This document shows, piece after piece, positions 27,313-36,227 of a stretch of 64,000 nucleotides of DNA. Origin of the DNA: Bacillota bacterium. GTDB taxonomy: Bacteria; Bacillota; Clostridia; Acetivibrionales; DTU013. Made by a program: the position numbers and the translations under genes. The first letter of the stretch is position 1. Each line of letters starts with the position of its first letter. The notes below the pieces were generated by a model. It searched no databases and was not told the DNA's origin. It worked only from the letters and a program-made list of their open reading frames with translations. The stretch is from positions 62,001-126,000 of the forward strand of contig JAEYRB010000056.1 of assembly GCA_023409735.1 (NCBI GenBank), given 5' to 3'.

Positions 27313-28623
27313 ATGAAAATAAATAGAATTGCTGGTGCGGCCTTACTGGCAGTTATTTTATTATTACCTGCTTCATGCCATAATAAGAGTAACGAAAAGC
27401 CTGATACTAATACAGCGACCGATAACTGCTTACCCACTACAACTCTCAGATTTATCAGCAGTTGGGGAGGAGTTGACAGCAGAGCCGAAACCCTTAAGAA
27501 GATTCTGGATTCATTTCAAAATGAGTACCCCAATATTGCTGTGGTGAACGAATCGCTTTTTGGTGAGGATTTTCTGCCTAAGATAAAAACCGATTTTGCA
27601 TCAGGCAACGATCCGGATGTCTTTGGTCTTTGGCCTGGTTCGGATATATATGCTCTTATAAAAGCAAACAAGGTGGCTGATCTGACAGGACTTCTTGAAC
27701 AAGATAAAAGCTGGAAGAGAAGCTTCAATCCCTCCATGTGGGATTATACAACTATAGACAACAAAATATATGGACTTCCCGTTGAAGTAATATTTGAATG
27801 TATGTTTGTTAACAGGGACTTATTTGAGAAGTATAACATACAATACCCCGATAATTACGAAGACCTGAAGTCTGCGGTATACCTTTTCAGATCGCGAGGT
27901 ATAGATCCAATTGCCTTTAATACATATAGCGAAGGTACATATCTTTATCAGAACCTTATACCAATGATCGGCGGCAAGGATGGAACGGAGCAGCCTTTTG
28001 AAAATGGTGAGGTAAAGAAATGCCATATTATTGCAATGAATTATATCAAAGAGCTTTATGACATGGGTGCCTTTCCTAGCAATTGCCTTACAATGACAAA
28101 TTATGAACGAAATACACTTTTTAAGCAAAAAAAAGCAGCCATGATAGTTCAAGGCTCATGGTATATCGGTGATTTTGAAGCTGATGACAATACGATCGAT
28201 ATTATTCCAATACCTTATATAGAAGGTTATGAGTCTTTTAAAAATACTATGGTGTATGGGCTAGGAGGAGGAACATTTCACATGAGTGAGACGGTGCTCA
28301 GTGATTCTAGTAAATATGAGGCTTCGGTCAAGCTGCTTAAAGCTCTTACTTCTCCAGAGGTGGCAGCTACGTTTGCATCCGAGACGGGAATGATCAGTAA
28401 TGTGAGTATTGATGAGTATAACGTTGATTACAGAGATCTTACTGTAAAAGGCAGGAAAATGCTTGATGAATCAGAGCATCTTGTTGGTGTGCCTGACTCA
28501 TTTGTTGACAGAACATCATGGGAAAACGATATTTCACAGCAGTTCCCTCTCTTCCTGCTAGGAAAGATCAGTGCGGATGAAATGTGGGATAAAGCAATAA
28601 AAAACGGCATTATGCCTCATTGA
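27313..28623 (+). CDS. Sugar ABC-type solute-binding lipoprotein (sensor-linked)
   Basis: A 436-residue family-1 solute-binding protein. The signal peptide ends in a lipobox LPASC (Cys 22), so it is anchored outside the membrane. Family features include FISSWGG at the mature start and SGNDPDVFGLWPGSDIY and YGLPVEVIFECMFVNRDLFEKYNI in the first lobe. It sits directly before the histidine kinase gene, not next to the permeases, and a second binding protein serves the permeases. So it may be a ligand-presenting co-sensor, as in XylFII/LytS-type systems; transport is the alternative. The ATG follows TCGGAGGCTGT. Confidence 0.85.
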   Translation: MKINRIAGAALLAVILLLPASCHNKSNEKPDTNTATDNCLPTTTLRFISSWGGVDSRAETLKKILDSFQNEYPNIAVVNESLFGEDFLPKIKTDFASGNDPDVFGLWPGSDIYALIKANKVADLTGLLEQDKSWKRSFNPSMWDYTTIDNKIYGLPVEVIFECMFVNRDLFEKYNIQYPDNYEDLKSAVYLFRSRGIDPIAFNTYSEGTYLYQNLIPMIGGKDGTEQPFENGEVKKCHIIAMNYIKELYDMGAFPSNCLTMTNYERNTLFKQKKAAMIVQGSWYIGDFEADDNTIDIIPIPYIEGYESFKNTMVYGLGGGTFHMSETVLSDSSKYEASVKLLKALTSPEVAATFASETGMISNVSIDEYNVDYRDLTVKGRKMLDESEHLVGVPDSFVDRTSWENDISQQFPLFLLGKISADEMWDKAIKNGIMPH

Positions 28624-28692
28624 TTTAGATGCATAGATCAAAGCAGATAGGAAAAGGCAATATCATTAAATCCGAAAGGTCGATTATAATTT

Positions 28693-30519
28693 ATGCAGCA
28701 TTCACCCTCTATTGTATTGAAATTTTATAGAAACCTCTCTATAAGGAGCAAGCTGCTTCTTGTAATCTACGTTCAAATACTAATACCACTGATTCTTGTA
28801 GGATTCCTGAGTTATAAGAATTCAGAAATGATTATTAAGGAAAACTCTACAGATTATTCGAGAGATATAATGAATATGATAAAGCTGAGATTGGATGATT
28901 TCTTTAACAATCTTGATACCATTTCTCAGGATCTTCTGTATGAAACTAAAATATATGAGGCTTTAAAAAGCAGCAAACTTGTAGAAGATCCTGTCAGCAT
29001 TTTTGAGTATGAGAATTCGGTCAACAGCCATTTAAAGAGAGTTGTAATTTCAAGGCGTGAAATCAGGTCAATATGCATTTTTTCCAGTGACGGAAAGACA
29101 TACTATGCAGATGACAACAGTCAAGCTGCAGGCTCAAGATCTGATATGCCATATAAAGAAATGTTGGACAAGGCGAGGAAAAGTAAAGGTAAGACTTTGA
29201 TACATATTGAGGCGAATGATGGTAAGGTAGAAAATATTTATTTGGTCAGACAAATAAATGACACAGATAACTTTAATGAGCTTGGGCTCATGGTTATGAG
29301 GGTTAACAAGGAGATGCTGGATAAGGTATATCAGGGCCTCACGGGAGAATTGAGAAACATAGCAATATTATCACAGAAAAACGATCTGATTACTTGCCGT
29401 GACTATGATGATTATGATGCTTTCTCAGAAGTGATTAAAAAAGGTACAGTAAATGGATCGGGGTATTCCATAGATAAAAACAAGGGCATTTTTATTGCAT
29501 ACAGCACACTGGAAAGAACGGGGTGGAAAACTGTAGCTTATGTAACTGCTGATCAAATGTATAAGGATGCCAACTCCTTGCGCAATAGAATAATTTTAAT
29601 ATGCGTGCTGTGTGTTCTTGTACTTTCAGCTATTACAACAATAATTGCTTTTGATTTTGTTAACCCTGTAAATAAGCTCGTGGATGGCATGAAACAGGTG
29701 CAGGCAGGAGAAGAAAATGTTGCTATACAGATCGACAGAGAGGATGAACTGGGGTTCTTGAGCAAGACCTTCAATGAGATGTCTGCTGAGATACACTATC
29801 TTGTAAACTGTGTATATAGGGAGCAGCTCACAAGAAAGGAAGCTGAGCTGAAAGCGCTGCAATCCCAGATAAATCCCCATTTTCTGTTTAATACCCTTGA
29901 GGCAATTAACTGGCTGGCACAGATGAATAATGTTCCCGAGATCAGCAATACTGTTTCTGACCTTTCAGACCTGATGGAAGCTAGTATTGGACGTGATGAA
30001 AGCCTGATATCAATACGCGAAGAATTTACTTATACAGAGAAATATATTTCTCTCCAAAAAAGAAGATTTGGAGACAGAATAGAATTTATTAAGAATATAC
30101 AGCCGGATGTAGAGAATATTGAGATCCCAAGACTGCTGATACAGCCGTTGATAGAGAATGCAGTTTACCACGGGATAGAAGGGATCAGGGGAAAAGGGGT
30201 TATCACGTTGAGTGCAGAAAAAGATAATGAATGTGTACGTATAGGAGTTATGGATAACGGAATAGGAATGGGAGTTGAAGAATTAAGAAGTCTTAATGAG
30301 AGGCTTTCCATGGATAATGATACATACTTTAAGATGCTTGGTGAAAGCAAGAAAAGAAGAATCGGCATAGAGAATGTTAATAGAAGAATAAAACTTCGTT
30401 ACGGAGAAAAATATGGTTTAAAGATAGAAAGCGAAGAGGGAAAATTTACAAAAGCTATAGTAACGATTCCGTGCTGTGTAAGTAATATGAACGGAGGCTT
30501 TTCATGTTCAAGGTTTTAA
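28693..30519 (+). CDS. YesM-type sensor histidine kinase
   Basis: A 608-residue two-helix membrane kinase. Helix 1 (about 18-40) and helix 2 (about 300-322) flank a 260-residue extracellular dCache-like sensor. A HAMP domain follows (NPVNKLVDGMKQVQAGE), then the His_kinase domain with phospho-acceptor motif QSQINPHFLFNTLEAINW near residue 395. The HATPase has N-box LIENAVYHGIEG and DNGIGMG. This is the LytS/YesM class, paired with AraC-type regulators for polysaccharide and sugar uptake. Its gene overlaps the response regulator by 16 bp, so they are co-translated. The ligand is probably a cello-oligosaccharide, judged from the locus. Confidence 0.9.
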   Translation: MQHSPSIVLKFYRNLSIRSKLLLVIYVQILIPLILVGFLSYKNSEMIIKENSTDYSRDIMNMIKLRLDDFFNNLDTISQDLLYETKIYEALKSSKLVEDPVSIFEYENSVNSHLKRVVISRREIRSICIFSSDGKTYYADDNSQAAGSRSDMPYKEMLDKARKSKGKTLIHIEANDGKVENIYLVRQINDTDNFNELGLMVMRVNKEMLDKVYQGLTGELRNIAILSQKNDLITCRDYDDYDAFSEVIKKGTVNGSGYSIDKNKGIFIAYSTLERTGWKTVAYVTADQMYKDANSLRNRIILICVLCVLVLSAITTIIAFDFVNPVNKLVDGMKQVQAGEENVAIQIDREDELGFLSKTFNEMSAEIHYLVNCVYREQLTRKEAELKALQSQINPHFLFNTLEAINWLAQMNNVPEISNTVSDLSDLMEASIGRDESLISIREEFTYTEKYISLQKRRFGDRIEFIKNIQPDVENIEIPRLLIQPLIENAVYHGIEGIRGKGVITLSAEKDNECVRIGVMDNGIGMGVEELRSLNERLSMDNDTYFKMLGESKKRRIGIENVNRRIKLRYGEKYGLKIESEEGKFTKAIVTIPCCVSNMNGGFSCSRF

Positions 30520-32126
30520 TAATAGATGATGAACCCATAATTAGAAAAGGTCTGAGGAATGTTATCAATTGGAGAAATTTTGAGTGCGAGGTATGCGGAG
30601 AAGCTGAGGATGGCCTTGAGGGAAGCGCATTGATCGAGAGCTGCCTGCCTGACATAATAATTACCGATATAAGAATGCCTGAAGTGGATGGACTTACAAT
30701 GCTGCGGGATATGAAGGAGAAAGTGCCTAACAGCAAAATAATTATTCTTACAGGACACCGCAATTTTGATTATGTTCAAGAAGCAATAAAGATCGGAGCA
30801 TTTGATTTTTTACTTAAGCCCTCCAAAATCGAAGAGCTTAATGATGTTATATCCAGGGCAGTTAAGGAAATAAAGTTTCAAAGGGAGAGAGCGGAAGAAT
30901 TCGATAAGCTTAGAGTGCTGTTTGATCAGAATATCCCGGTGCTTCGTGAGAAATTCCTTTATGATGTTATTTATGAGATAAATACCAGCAAAAGTGAAAT
31001 ATTAGAAAAGCTCGAGCTCTTCAATATCAAGCTCGAAAGCTTTATAGTACTAATAGTACAGCAGGATGCCGATGAGAGTAACCACAAGTTTACAAACCAA
31101 TATGACAGGCATTTGTATCAATTCGGCATTATTAATAACTTTAGTGAAGTCTTTTTCGATAAATTTGAAGTGATAAGCATTACACTTAATGATACGGGAA
31201 TTGCATTTCTTGTGATGCCGCACAGTGGGAATACAGAAGATGTTTTTGAAGTAATCGACAGAAAGTGTACATACCTTCAGGATATCATCAGCAATTGCTT
31301 CGGATTCACTGTAACTATAGCGGTAAGCTCTCAAGGAACTAAGGCTGAAGAGCTCCTCAATAAATATAAGGAATGCAGAGAAGCGTTGGAACACAAAATT
31401 TATTTGGGAAACAATTCGATAATATATCAAGGAGACGTTAATACATTTTTCAAATATGATGACCATTCGATACTTGAAAAGCTGCAAAAAGCTTTGATAG
31501 AAGGTATAAAGTCAGGTAATAGCCAAATGGTAACAGAAAAGCTCAATGAAATTTATGCTTACATTAAAAGCAATGAATCGGTGAATATAAAGTTTGTTAA
31601 AAGCTTCTGTCAAAATACTGTTACCATGATCAGCAATATCAGAATGACTCTGTCATCGGCCGATAATGAGAAAAAAAATGAGGCAGATGATTTGAGTGGA
31701 GCGTTCACTTTGATTGAGAAAAGTGATAGCTTTGATGAGTTGCATGTTATTCTGTGTGAAATTGCAAATAACATCACATCAAAGATAAACAGCTATAATA
31801 ATAAGAGCATAAGGCTTGTACTTAGAAAAGCAATTGAGTATATGAAAACTCACTATCATGAACAGGTCACGCTTAATGAGGTCGCAGAACATACATTTGT
31901 AAGTACTTATTATATAAGCAGAATGTTTAAGAGAGAAATGGGAATAAATTTTGTTGATTATCTAAATGAGATACGCATTGAAAAGGCAAAGAAAATGCTG
32001 AAGGATGTCAGGTTTAAAACCTATGAAGTTGCTGAAAGAGTAGGAATTCCTGATGCACATTATTTTTCGAAGATGTTTAAAAAATATGTAGGAGTTACAC
32101 CTACGGAGTTTAGAGATCAAGAGTAA
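30504..32126 (+). CDS. YesN-type AraC response regulator
   Basis: A 540-residue regulator. The receiver domain (1-120) has acidic pair DDE at 8-10, phospho-acceptor Asp 55 in ITDIRMPE, and Lys in FLLKPSK. A long central region (about 135-430) has no named domain, as is usual for YesN relatives. The C-terminal AraC domain (about 440-538) has two helix-turn-helices and ends HYFSKMFKKYVGVTPTEFR. Start ATG 30504 follows GGAGGCTTTTC and lies within the kinase gene. Phosphorylated by the upstream kinase, it likely activates the downstream permease/phosphorylase genes. Confidence 0.9.
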   Translation: MFKVLIIDDEPIIRKGLRNVINWRNFECEVCGEAEDGLEGSALIESCLPDIIITDIRMPEVDGLTMLRDMKEKVPNSKIIILTGHRNFDYVQEAIKIGAFDFLLKPSKIEELNDVISRAVKEIKFQRERAEEFDKLRVLFDQNIPVLREKFLYDVIYEINTSKSEILEKLELFNIKLESFIVLIVQQDADESNHKFTNQYDRHLYQFGIINNFSEVFFDKFEVISITLNDTGIAFLVMPHSGNTEDVFEVIDRKCTYLQDIISNCFGFTVTIAVSSQGTKAEELLNKYKECREALEHKIYLGNNSIIYQGDVNTFFKYDDHSILEKLQKALIEGIKSGNSQMVTEKLNEIYAYIKSNESVNIKFVKSFCQNTVTMISNIRMTLSSADNEKKNEADDLSGAFTLIEKSDSFDELHVILCEIANNITSKINSYNNKSIRLVLRKAIEYMKTHYHEQVTLNEVAEHTFVSTYYISRMFKREMGINFVDYLNEIRIEKAKKMLKDVRFKTYEVAERVGIPDAHYFSKMFKKYVGVTPTEFRDQE

Positions 32127-32187
32127 ATAATAAAGTACATTAATATATCATTTGTGTGTAATATTTTGCATTGCAAATAGAACCGGG

Positions 32188-32216
32188 AAAAGGCTGTTAT
32201 AAAATACAGCCTTTTT
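32188..32216 (+). terminator. Terminator after response regulator gene
   Basis: AAAAGGCTGT pairs perfectly with ACAGCCTTTT across an 8-nt loop and runs into T residues, 60 bp beyond the stop codon. It separates sensor genes from transport genes. Confidence 0.75.
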
Positions 32217-32240
32217 CTATTGCGTAAATTTGACAAAAAT

Positions 32241-32273
32241 ATAACAAAACAATAACAAAACAATAACAAAACC
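32241..32273 (+). repeat. Three tandem 11-bp repeats
   Basis: The unit ATAACAAAACA is repeated three times, the last ending in C, between the terminator and the permease gene. It might be a binding site array or simple low-complexity DNA. Confidence 0.6.
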
Positions 32274-32485
32274 AGAAAACCGATGGTCAACAAGAAGCTG
32301 CAGTTCTTCTTAATGATGAATGTCAGCCGTTAAGTTGGAAATAAAGTGTAAAATCTTGCAGTATTATAGACAACAGGATTTGGCAAGTCTGTTAACTTTA
32401 TCGCAATTCATTCCATTCATTATTTGGTAACAATTTTGTAACATATTATTGACAGAAAAATATGAATTAAGGGTGTGATAAATAG

Positions 32486-33460
32486 ATGGACCCTGTTACA
32501 GCTTCGACAAAAGCAGTAATTAAGCGAAACAATACTGGACTGCTTTTCCAGTTAAAGAAAAACTGGCCTCTTTTCGTTATGCTGCTGCCAGGCGTAATAG
32601 TTTTAATCATTAATAACTACATACCAATGTTTGGTGTTATTATTGCTTTTAAGAATTATCGCTATAGCGGAAGTTTTTTAAATAGTATTATCAAAAGTGA
32701 TTTTGTAGGATTCAGGAATTTTGAGTTTTTCATAAAAACTCCATACGCATGGCAGATGACACGTAATACACTGCTTTATAATATTGCATTCATTATATTG
32801 GGACTGATAGTACCTGTTACTTTTGCAATAATCCTTAGCGAATTAAGAAATAAGAGAACGTCAAAGTTCTATCAAAGCGTAGTATTTTTACCATATTTTC
32901 TTTCATGGATTGTTATAAGCTATCTTGTTTTCTCAATTTTCAGTGTTGAGAACGGCTTTATAAACAAAAGCATCCTTGTTCCACTTGGAATTGCGCCGGT
33001 TGAGTGGTACTCGAGTCCAAAGTATTGGCCACCTATATTAATTTTCTTTCAGCTGTGGAAGTATACTGGCTATAATATTGTAGTTTATCTGGCAGCTATA
33101 ACTGGAATAGATACAGAATTTTATGAAGCGGCTGAGATAGATGGAGCTACTAAGTTCCAGCAAATAAGGCACATCACGCTCCCTATGCTAAAGACATTAA
33201 TGATTATTCTTACGTTACTGGCAGTAGGCAGAATATTCAATGCAGATTTCGGGCTGTTCTATAATGTTCCGAGAAACATTGGCAGTCTTTATCCTGCAAC
33301 ACAGGTTATTGATACGTATGTATATAATGCGTTGATGAATACAAACAACATAGGCATGGCATCAGCAGCAGGTACATATCAGGCGGTAATCGGATGTATA
33401 ACTGTATTTACTGCAAATATGATCGTAAGAAGAGTTGATAAGGAAAGTGCGTTATTCTAA
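32486..33460 (+). CDS. Sugar ABC transporter permease (LplB/CUT1 type)
   Basis: A 324-residue inner-membrane permease with six helices and the cytosolic EAA loop EFYEAAEIDGATKFQQIRHITLP (near residue 215), where the ATPase docks. The N-terminal LKKNWPLFVMLLPGVIVLIINNYIPMFGV pattern is typical of LplB/YtcO-type permeases for oligosaccharides. It pairs with the permease encoded 10 bp downstream. No ATPase gene is present in the locus, so a shared MsmX-like ATPase elsewhere must energise transport. Confidence 0.9.
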   Translation: MDPVTASTKAVIKRNNTGLLFQLKKNWPLFVMLLPGVIVLIINNYIPMFGVIIAFKNYRYSGSFLNSIIKSDFVGFRNFEFFIKTPYAWQMTRNTLLYNIAFIILGLIVPVTFAIILSELRNKRTSKFYQSVVFLPYFLSWIVISYLVFSIFSVENGFINKSILVPLGIAPVEWYSSPKYWPPILIFFQLWKYTGYNIVVYLAAITGIDTEFYEAAEIDGATKFQQIRHITLPMLKTLMIILTLLAVGRIFNADFGLFYNVPRNIGSLYPATQVIDTYVYNALMNTNNIGMASAAGTYQAVIGCITVFTANMIVRRVDKESALF

Positions 33461-33470
33461 GGAGGCTATT

Positions 33471-34379
33471 ATGGACATAAAGAAAAGCAGGCGAAGCCAA
33501 ATAGGTGTTGGGACAAATATTTTATTTAATATGCTATTCATAATTTATGCAGTGTTATGCATTGCACCCTTGGTACTCGTATTTATGATATCAATTTCAA
33601 GTGAAGAAGCCATAAGGGCTAATGGCTATTCATTCATACCTCAGGAATTTAGCTCAAAGGCCTATGATTATATAATTGCAGCAGGCGGAAGAATATGGAG
33701 GGCATATGGAGTTTCAATTTTTGTAACCATAGTCGGTACATTGTTAAGCTTGCTGGTTATCTGCATGTACGCATATCCATTATCACGAAGCAGCTTTAAG
33801 TATAAAAACCAATTTGCTTTTTTTGCCTTCTTTACGATGATTTTCGGAGGCGGACTTGTTCCGTGGTATATAGTGTATTCTCAGCTGATACCGATCAAAA
33901 ATACCATTTGGATACTTATAGTGCCTTATCTGATGAATACCTGGTTCATGATGATAATGAGAACCTTTTACAGGACCACAATACCTGAATCAATAATAGA
34001 ATCCGCAAGGATAGACGGAGCCGGAGAATTCAGGACATTCTTTGTCATAGTATTACCGCTGTGTAAAGCCGGACTTGCCACAATAGGTCTATTCTGCACA
34101 TTGAATTTCTGGAATGATTATTATCTTCCGTTAATATTTGTTACTAAGGCCCAAAACTATAATATTCAGTATCTTATGTATGAGACCTTGAGTTCTATTC
34201 AGACTCTGCTTAATTCGAGCAATACAACATCTGAGGCGTCCAAAATTCTGGCGGATCTTCCAAGTGAAGGCGTAAGAATGGCTATAGCAATAATTTCTAT
34301 AGGACCGATAGTATTGGCCTACCCCTTCTTCCAGAAGTACTTTGTAAAGGGACTTACTGTGGGCGCAGTCAAAGGATGA
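33471..34379 (+). CDS. Sugar ABC transporter permease (YtcP/CUT1 type)
   Basis: The second permease, 302 residues from ATG 33471, which follows GGAGGCTATT; a longer frame would overlap the upstream gene and lacks a good site. Six helices, with the EAA loop ESARIDGAGEFRTFFVIVLPLCKAGLAT near residue 175. The C-terminus FFQKYFVKGLTVGAVKG is the standard ending of CarB/YtcP-type carbohydrate permeases. It forms the channel with the preceding permease. Confidence 0.9.
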   Translation: MDIKKSRRSQIGVGTNILFNMLFIIYAVLCIAPLVLVFMISISSEEAIRANGYSFIPQEFSSKAYDYIIAAGGRIWRAYGVSIFVTIVGTLLSLLVICMYAYPLSRSSFKYKNQFAFFAFFTMIFGGGLVPWYIVYSQLIPIKNTIWILIVPYLMNTWFMMIMRTFYRTTIPESIIESARIDGAGEFRTFFVIVLPLCKAGLATIGLFCTLNFWNDYYLPLIFVTKAQNYNIQYLMYETLSSIQTLLNSSNTTSEASKILADLPSEGVRMAIAIISIGPIVLAYPFFQKYFVKGLTVGAVKG

Positions 34380-34440
34380 TATCGTTGTTCCAAAAGGAAC
34401 GCGTTTCATAAATAAAAATATTATGGGAGGTACATGTTTT

Positions 34441-36009
34441 ATGCGCAATTTCAAAAGGTTGATATGCCTTGCACTGGTGGTTGTATTTGCATTTTCAATG
34501 CTCCTTACCGGCTGCGGAGACAAGAAGGTTGAGCCTGCTGCAGCAGACAAGACAGTAGCAGATAATGCTGCACCAGCTGCAGAGAATGCTGAGCCTGCAA
34601 AGGCTGAAGCTCCTAAGGACAAGGTTAAGCTTACTATGACATTGGTGGGTAATAAGCAGGAAAACGATACTCAGAAGGTTATGGATAAGATTGCTGAATA
34701 CCTTAAGGACTCTCTCAATGTAGAAATCGATCTTCAGGTATATGGTTGGGGAGATCCATATGAGAAGAAAATAAACACTATGCTCTCTTCCGGTGAACCG
34801 TTTGATATCTGCTTTACTGCTACTTGGGCAGCTAACTACTATTTAAATGCAAACAAGGGTTACTTTACTGAATTAAATCAGTATCTTGAGAAATATCCTT
34901 CGATTTATGAAGTAGCAGGTAAGGACTTCGTTGATGCATCCGCTATCGGTGGTAAGAACTATGCAGTTCCAACTAACAAGGAACACTGCCACAACTGGGG
35001 ATACCTTGTATTGAAGGATAAGGCTAATGAATATGGACTTGATCCTTCTAAGATAACTAAGATGGAGGACATGGAACCCTTCTTTGATAAGGCTAAGGCT
35101 GATGGTCTCACTCCTCTCCTTGCAATTGCTGGTGATTCACCATACAAGTTCACTGACTGGGATTTCATGTCAGATGAAAGTATTCCTGGAGCTCTTTATC
35201 CGGATAACAGAGACAGTAAAGTAATTAACCAGTTCTTCGCTCCGGAATCGATTGCTATGTTTAAGAAGCTTCGTGAATACAACCAAAAGGGTTACATAGC
35301 TAAGGATGCTGCTACGATGGAAAACACATCTGAGCAAATGTCAACTGGTAAATTCTTTGCAGTTGAACAGTCACTGAAGCCTGGTAAGGATATTGAAATG
35401 TCACAGAGCACAAAGGTTGATTGGGTACAGGTTGACATAACAAAGGTTATTATGTCAAATCGTGAAACTGTTGGTGCATTGCTTGCAATTCCTGCAGCTT
35501 CAAAGAATGCAGAAAGAGCTTATCAGTTCATAGAAACACTCTACACTGATAAGGTCGTTAGGAATCTACTCACATTTGGTATCGAAGGTGAACATTACAC
35601 TGTAAATCCAGATGGAAGAATAAAGATCACTCAGGCCGGAGTAGACAATTATGGTGGAGGAAACTCATTCAGATATGGAGATCAGATGAAGGATCTTATC
35701 CTTGAGACTGAACCTATCGATAAGTGGGATGCTTATGGAGATTACAATAAGAGTGGTCTTGTTATGAACAGCCTTGGCTTCGCATTTATGACTGAAAATA
35801 AAGATACCGGAGTTAATGTTGAAAATCAAGTATCAGCTTGTAAGGCAGTTTACCAAACTTACTACAAAGAGCTTTACACTGGTTCTGTTGATGTAGATTC
35901 AACAGTTGCTAAGTTCAAAGCAGATCTTGAAGCAGCTGGTTCTAACGAAGTTATTGCAGAAATGCAGAAGCAGTACGATGCTTGGCTAGTAGCAAACGGC
36001 AAAAAGTAA
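34441..36009 (+). CDS. Sugar-binding lipoprotein of the ABC transporter (LplA-like)
   Basis: A 522-residue binding lipoprotein. ATG 34441 follows GGGAGGTACATGTTTT. The signal peptide ends in lipobox LTGC (Cys 23), followed by an Ala/Glu/Pro-rich linker (about 30-60) that spaces the domain from the membrane. The ligand domain has VYGWGDPYEKKINTML and GEPFDICFTATWAANYYLNA. The codon pattern is less AT-rich at third positions and reads as a highly expressed gene. It lies 61 bp after the permeases and before the phosphorylase, so its ligand is probably cellobiose or cellodextrin. Confidence 0.9.
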   Translation: MRNFKRLICLALVVVFAFSMLLTGCGDKKVEPAAADKTVADNAAPAAENAEPAKAEAPKDKVKLTMTLVGNKQENDTQKVMDKIAEYLKDSLNVEIDLQVYGWGDPYEKKINTMLSSGEPFDICFTATWAANYYLNANKGYFTELNQYLEKYPSIYEVAGKDFVDASAIGGKNYAVPTNKEHCHNWGYLVLKDKANEYGLDPSKITKMEDMEPFFDKAKADGLTPLLAIAGDSPYKFTDWDFMSDESIPGALYPDNRDSKVINQFFAPESIAMFKKLREYNQKGYIAKDAATMENTSEQMSTGKFFAVEQSLKPGKDIEMSQSTKVDWVQVDITKVIMSNRETVGALLAIPAASKNAERAYQFIETLYTDKVVRNLLTFGIEGEHYTVNPDGRIKITQAGVDNYGGGNSFRYGDQMKDLILETEPIDKWDAYGDYNKSGLVMNSLGFAFMTENKDTGVNVENQVSACKAVYQTYYKELYTGSVDVDSTVAKFKADLEAAGSNEVIAEMQKQYDAWLVANGKK

Positions 36010-36040
36010 TCAATGATTAGAATTTATCGGTAGAAATATA

Positions 36041-36066
36041 CAGGGGTGGGAGTCATCCTGCCCCTG
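36041..36066 (+). terminator. Strong hairpin after binding-protein gene
   Basis: CAGGGGTGGG and CCTGCCCCTG form a GC-rich 10-pair stem (two G-T wobbles) with a 6-nt loop, 31 bp after the stop codon. No T-run follows. It may protect the binding-protein mRNA or partly terminate, giving more binding protein than phosphorylase, a common arrangement in ABC operons. Confidence 0.6.
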
Positions 36067-36227
36067 CAAATTCAAGAATTATAGCAATGGACAATAAACT
36101 CGGATGAGTGATATAGTTGGTACATTAGTCTACAACATGACTAGGCATAAAATATGCTTAATTGTGAAGACGATTGTGTACAATACAAGAACTACATAAC
36201 TTACGACAATTAATTTGGAGGTCAAAA

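Larger units (their letters stand above)
32127..32485 (+). promoter_or_regulatory. Regulator-to-transporter intergenic region
   Basis: A 359-bp gap. It holds a terminator (32188-32216), three tandem 11-bp units ATAACAAAACA (32241-32273), and a long AT-rich stretch before the permease gene. This is where the response regulator should act, but no operator could be assigned with confidence. GGGTGTG precedes the permease start. Confidence 0.45.

Noticed and set aside
36174..36227. Upstream extension of cellobiose phosphorylase by 18 residues
   Set aside because: The extension lacks a ribosome binding site and similarity to the family, whereas ATG 36228 has TTGGAGG and the expected N-terminus.
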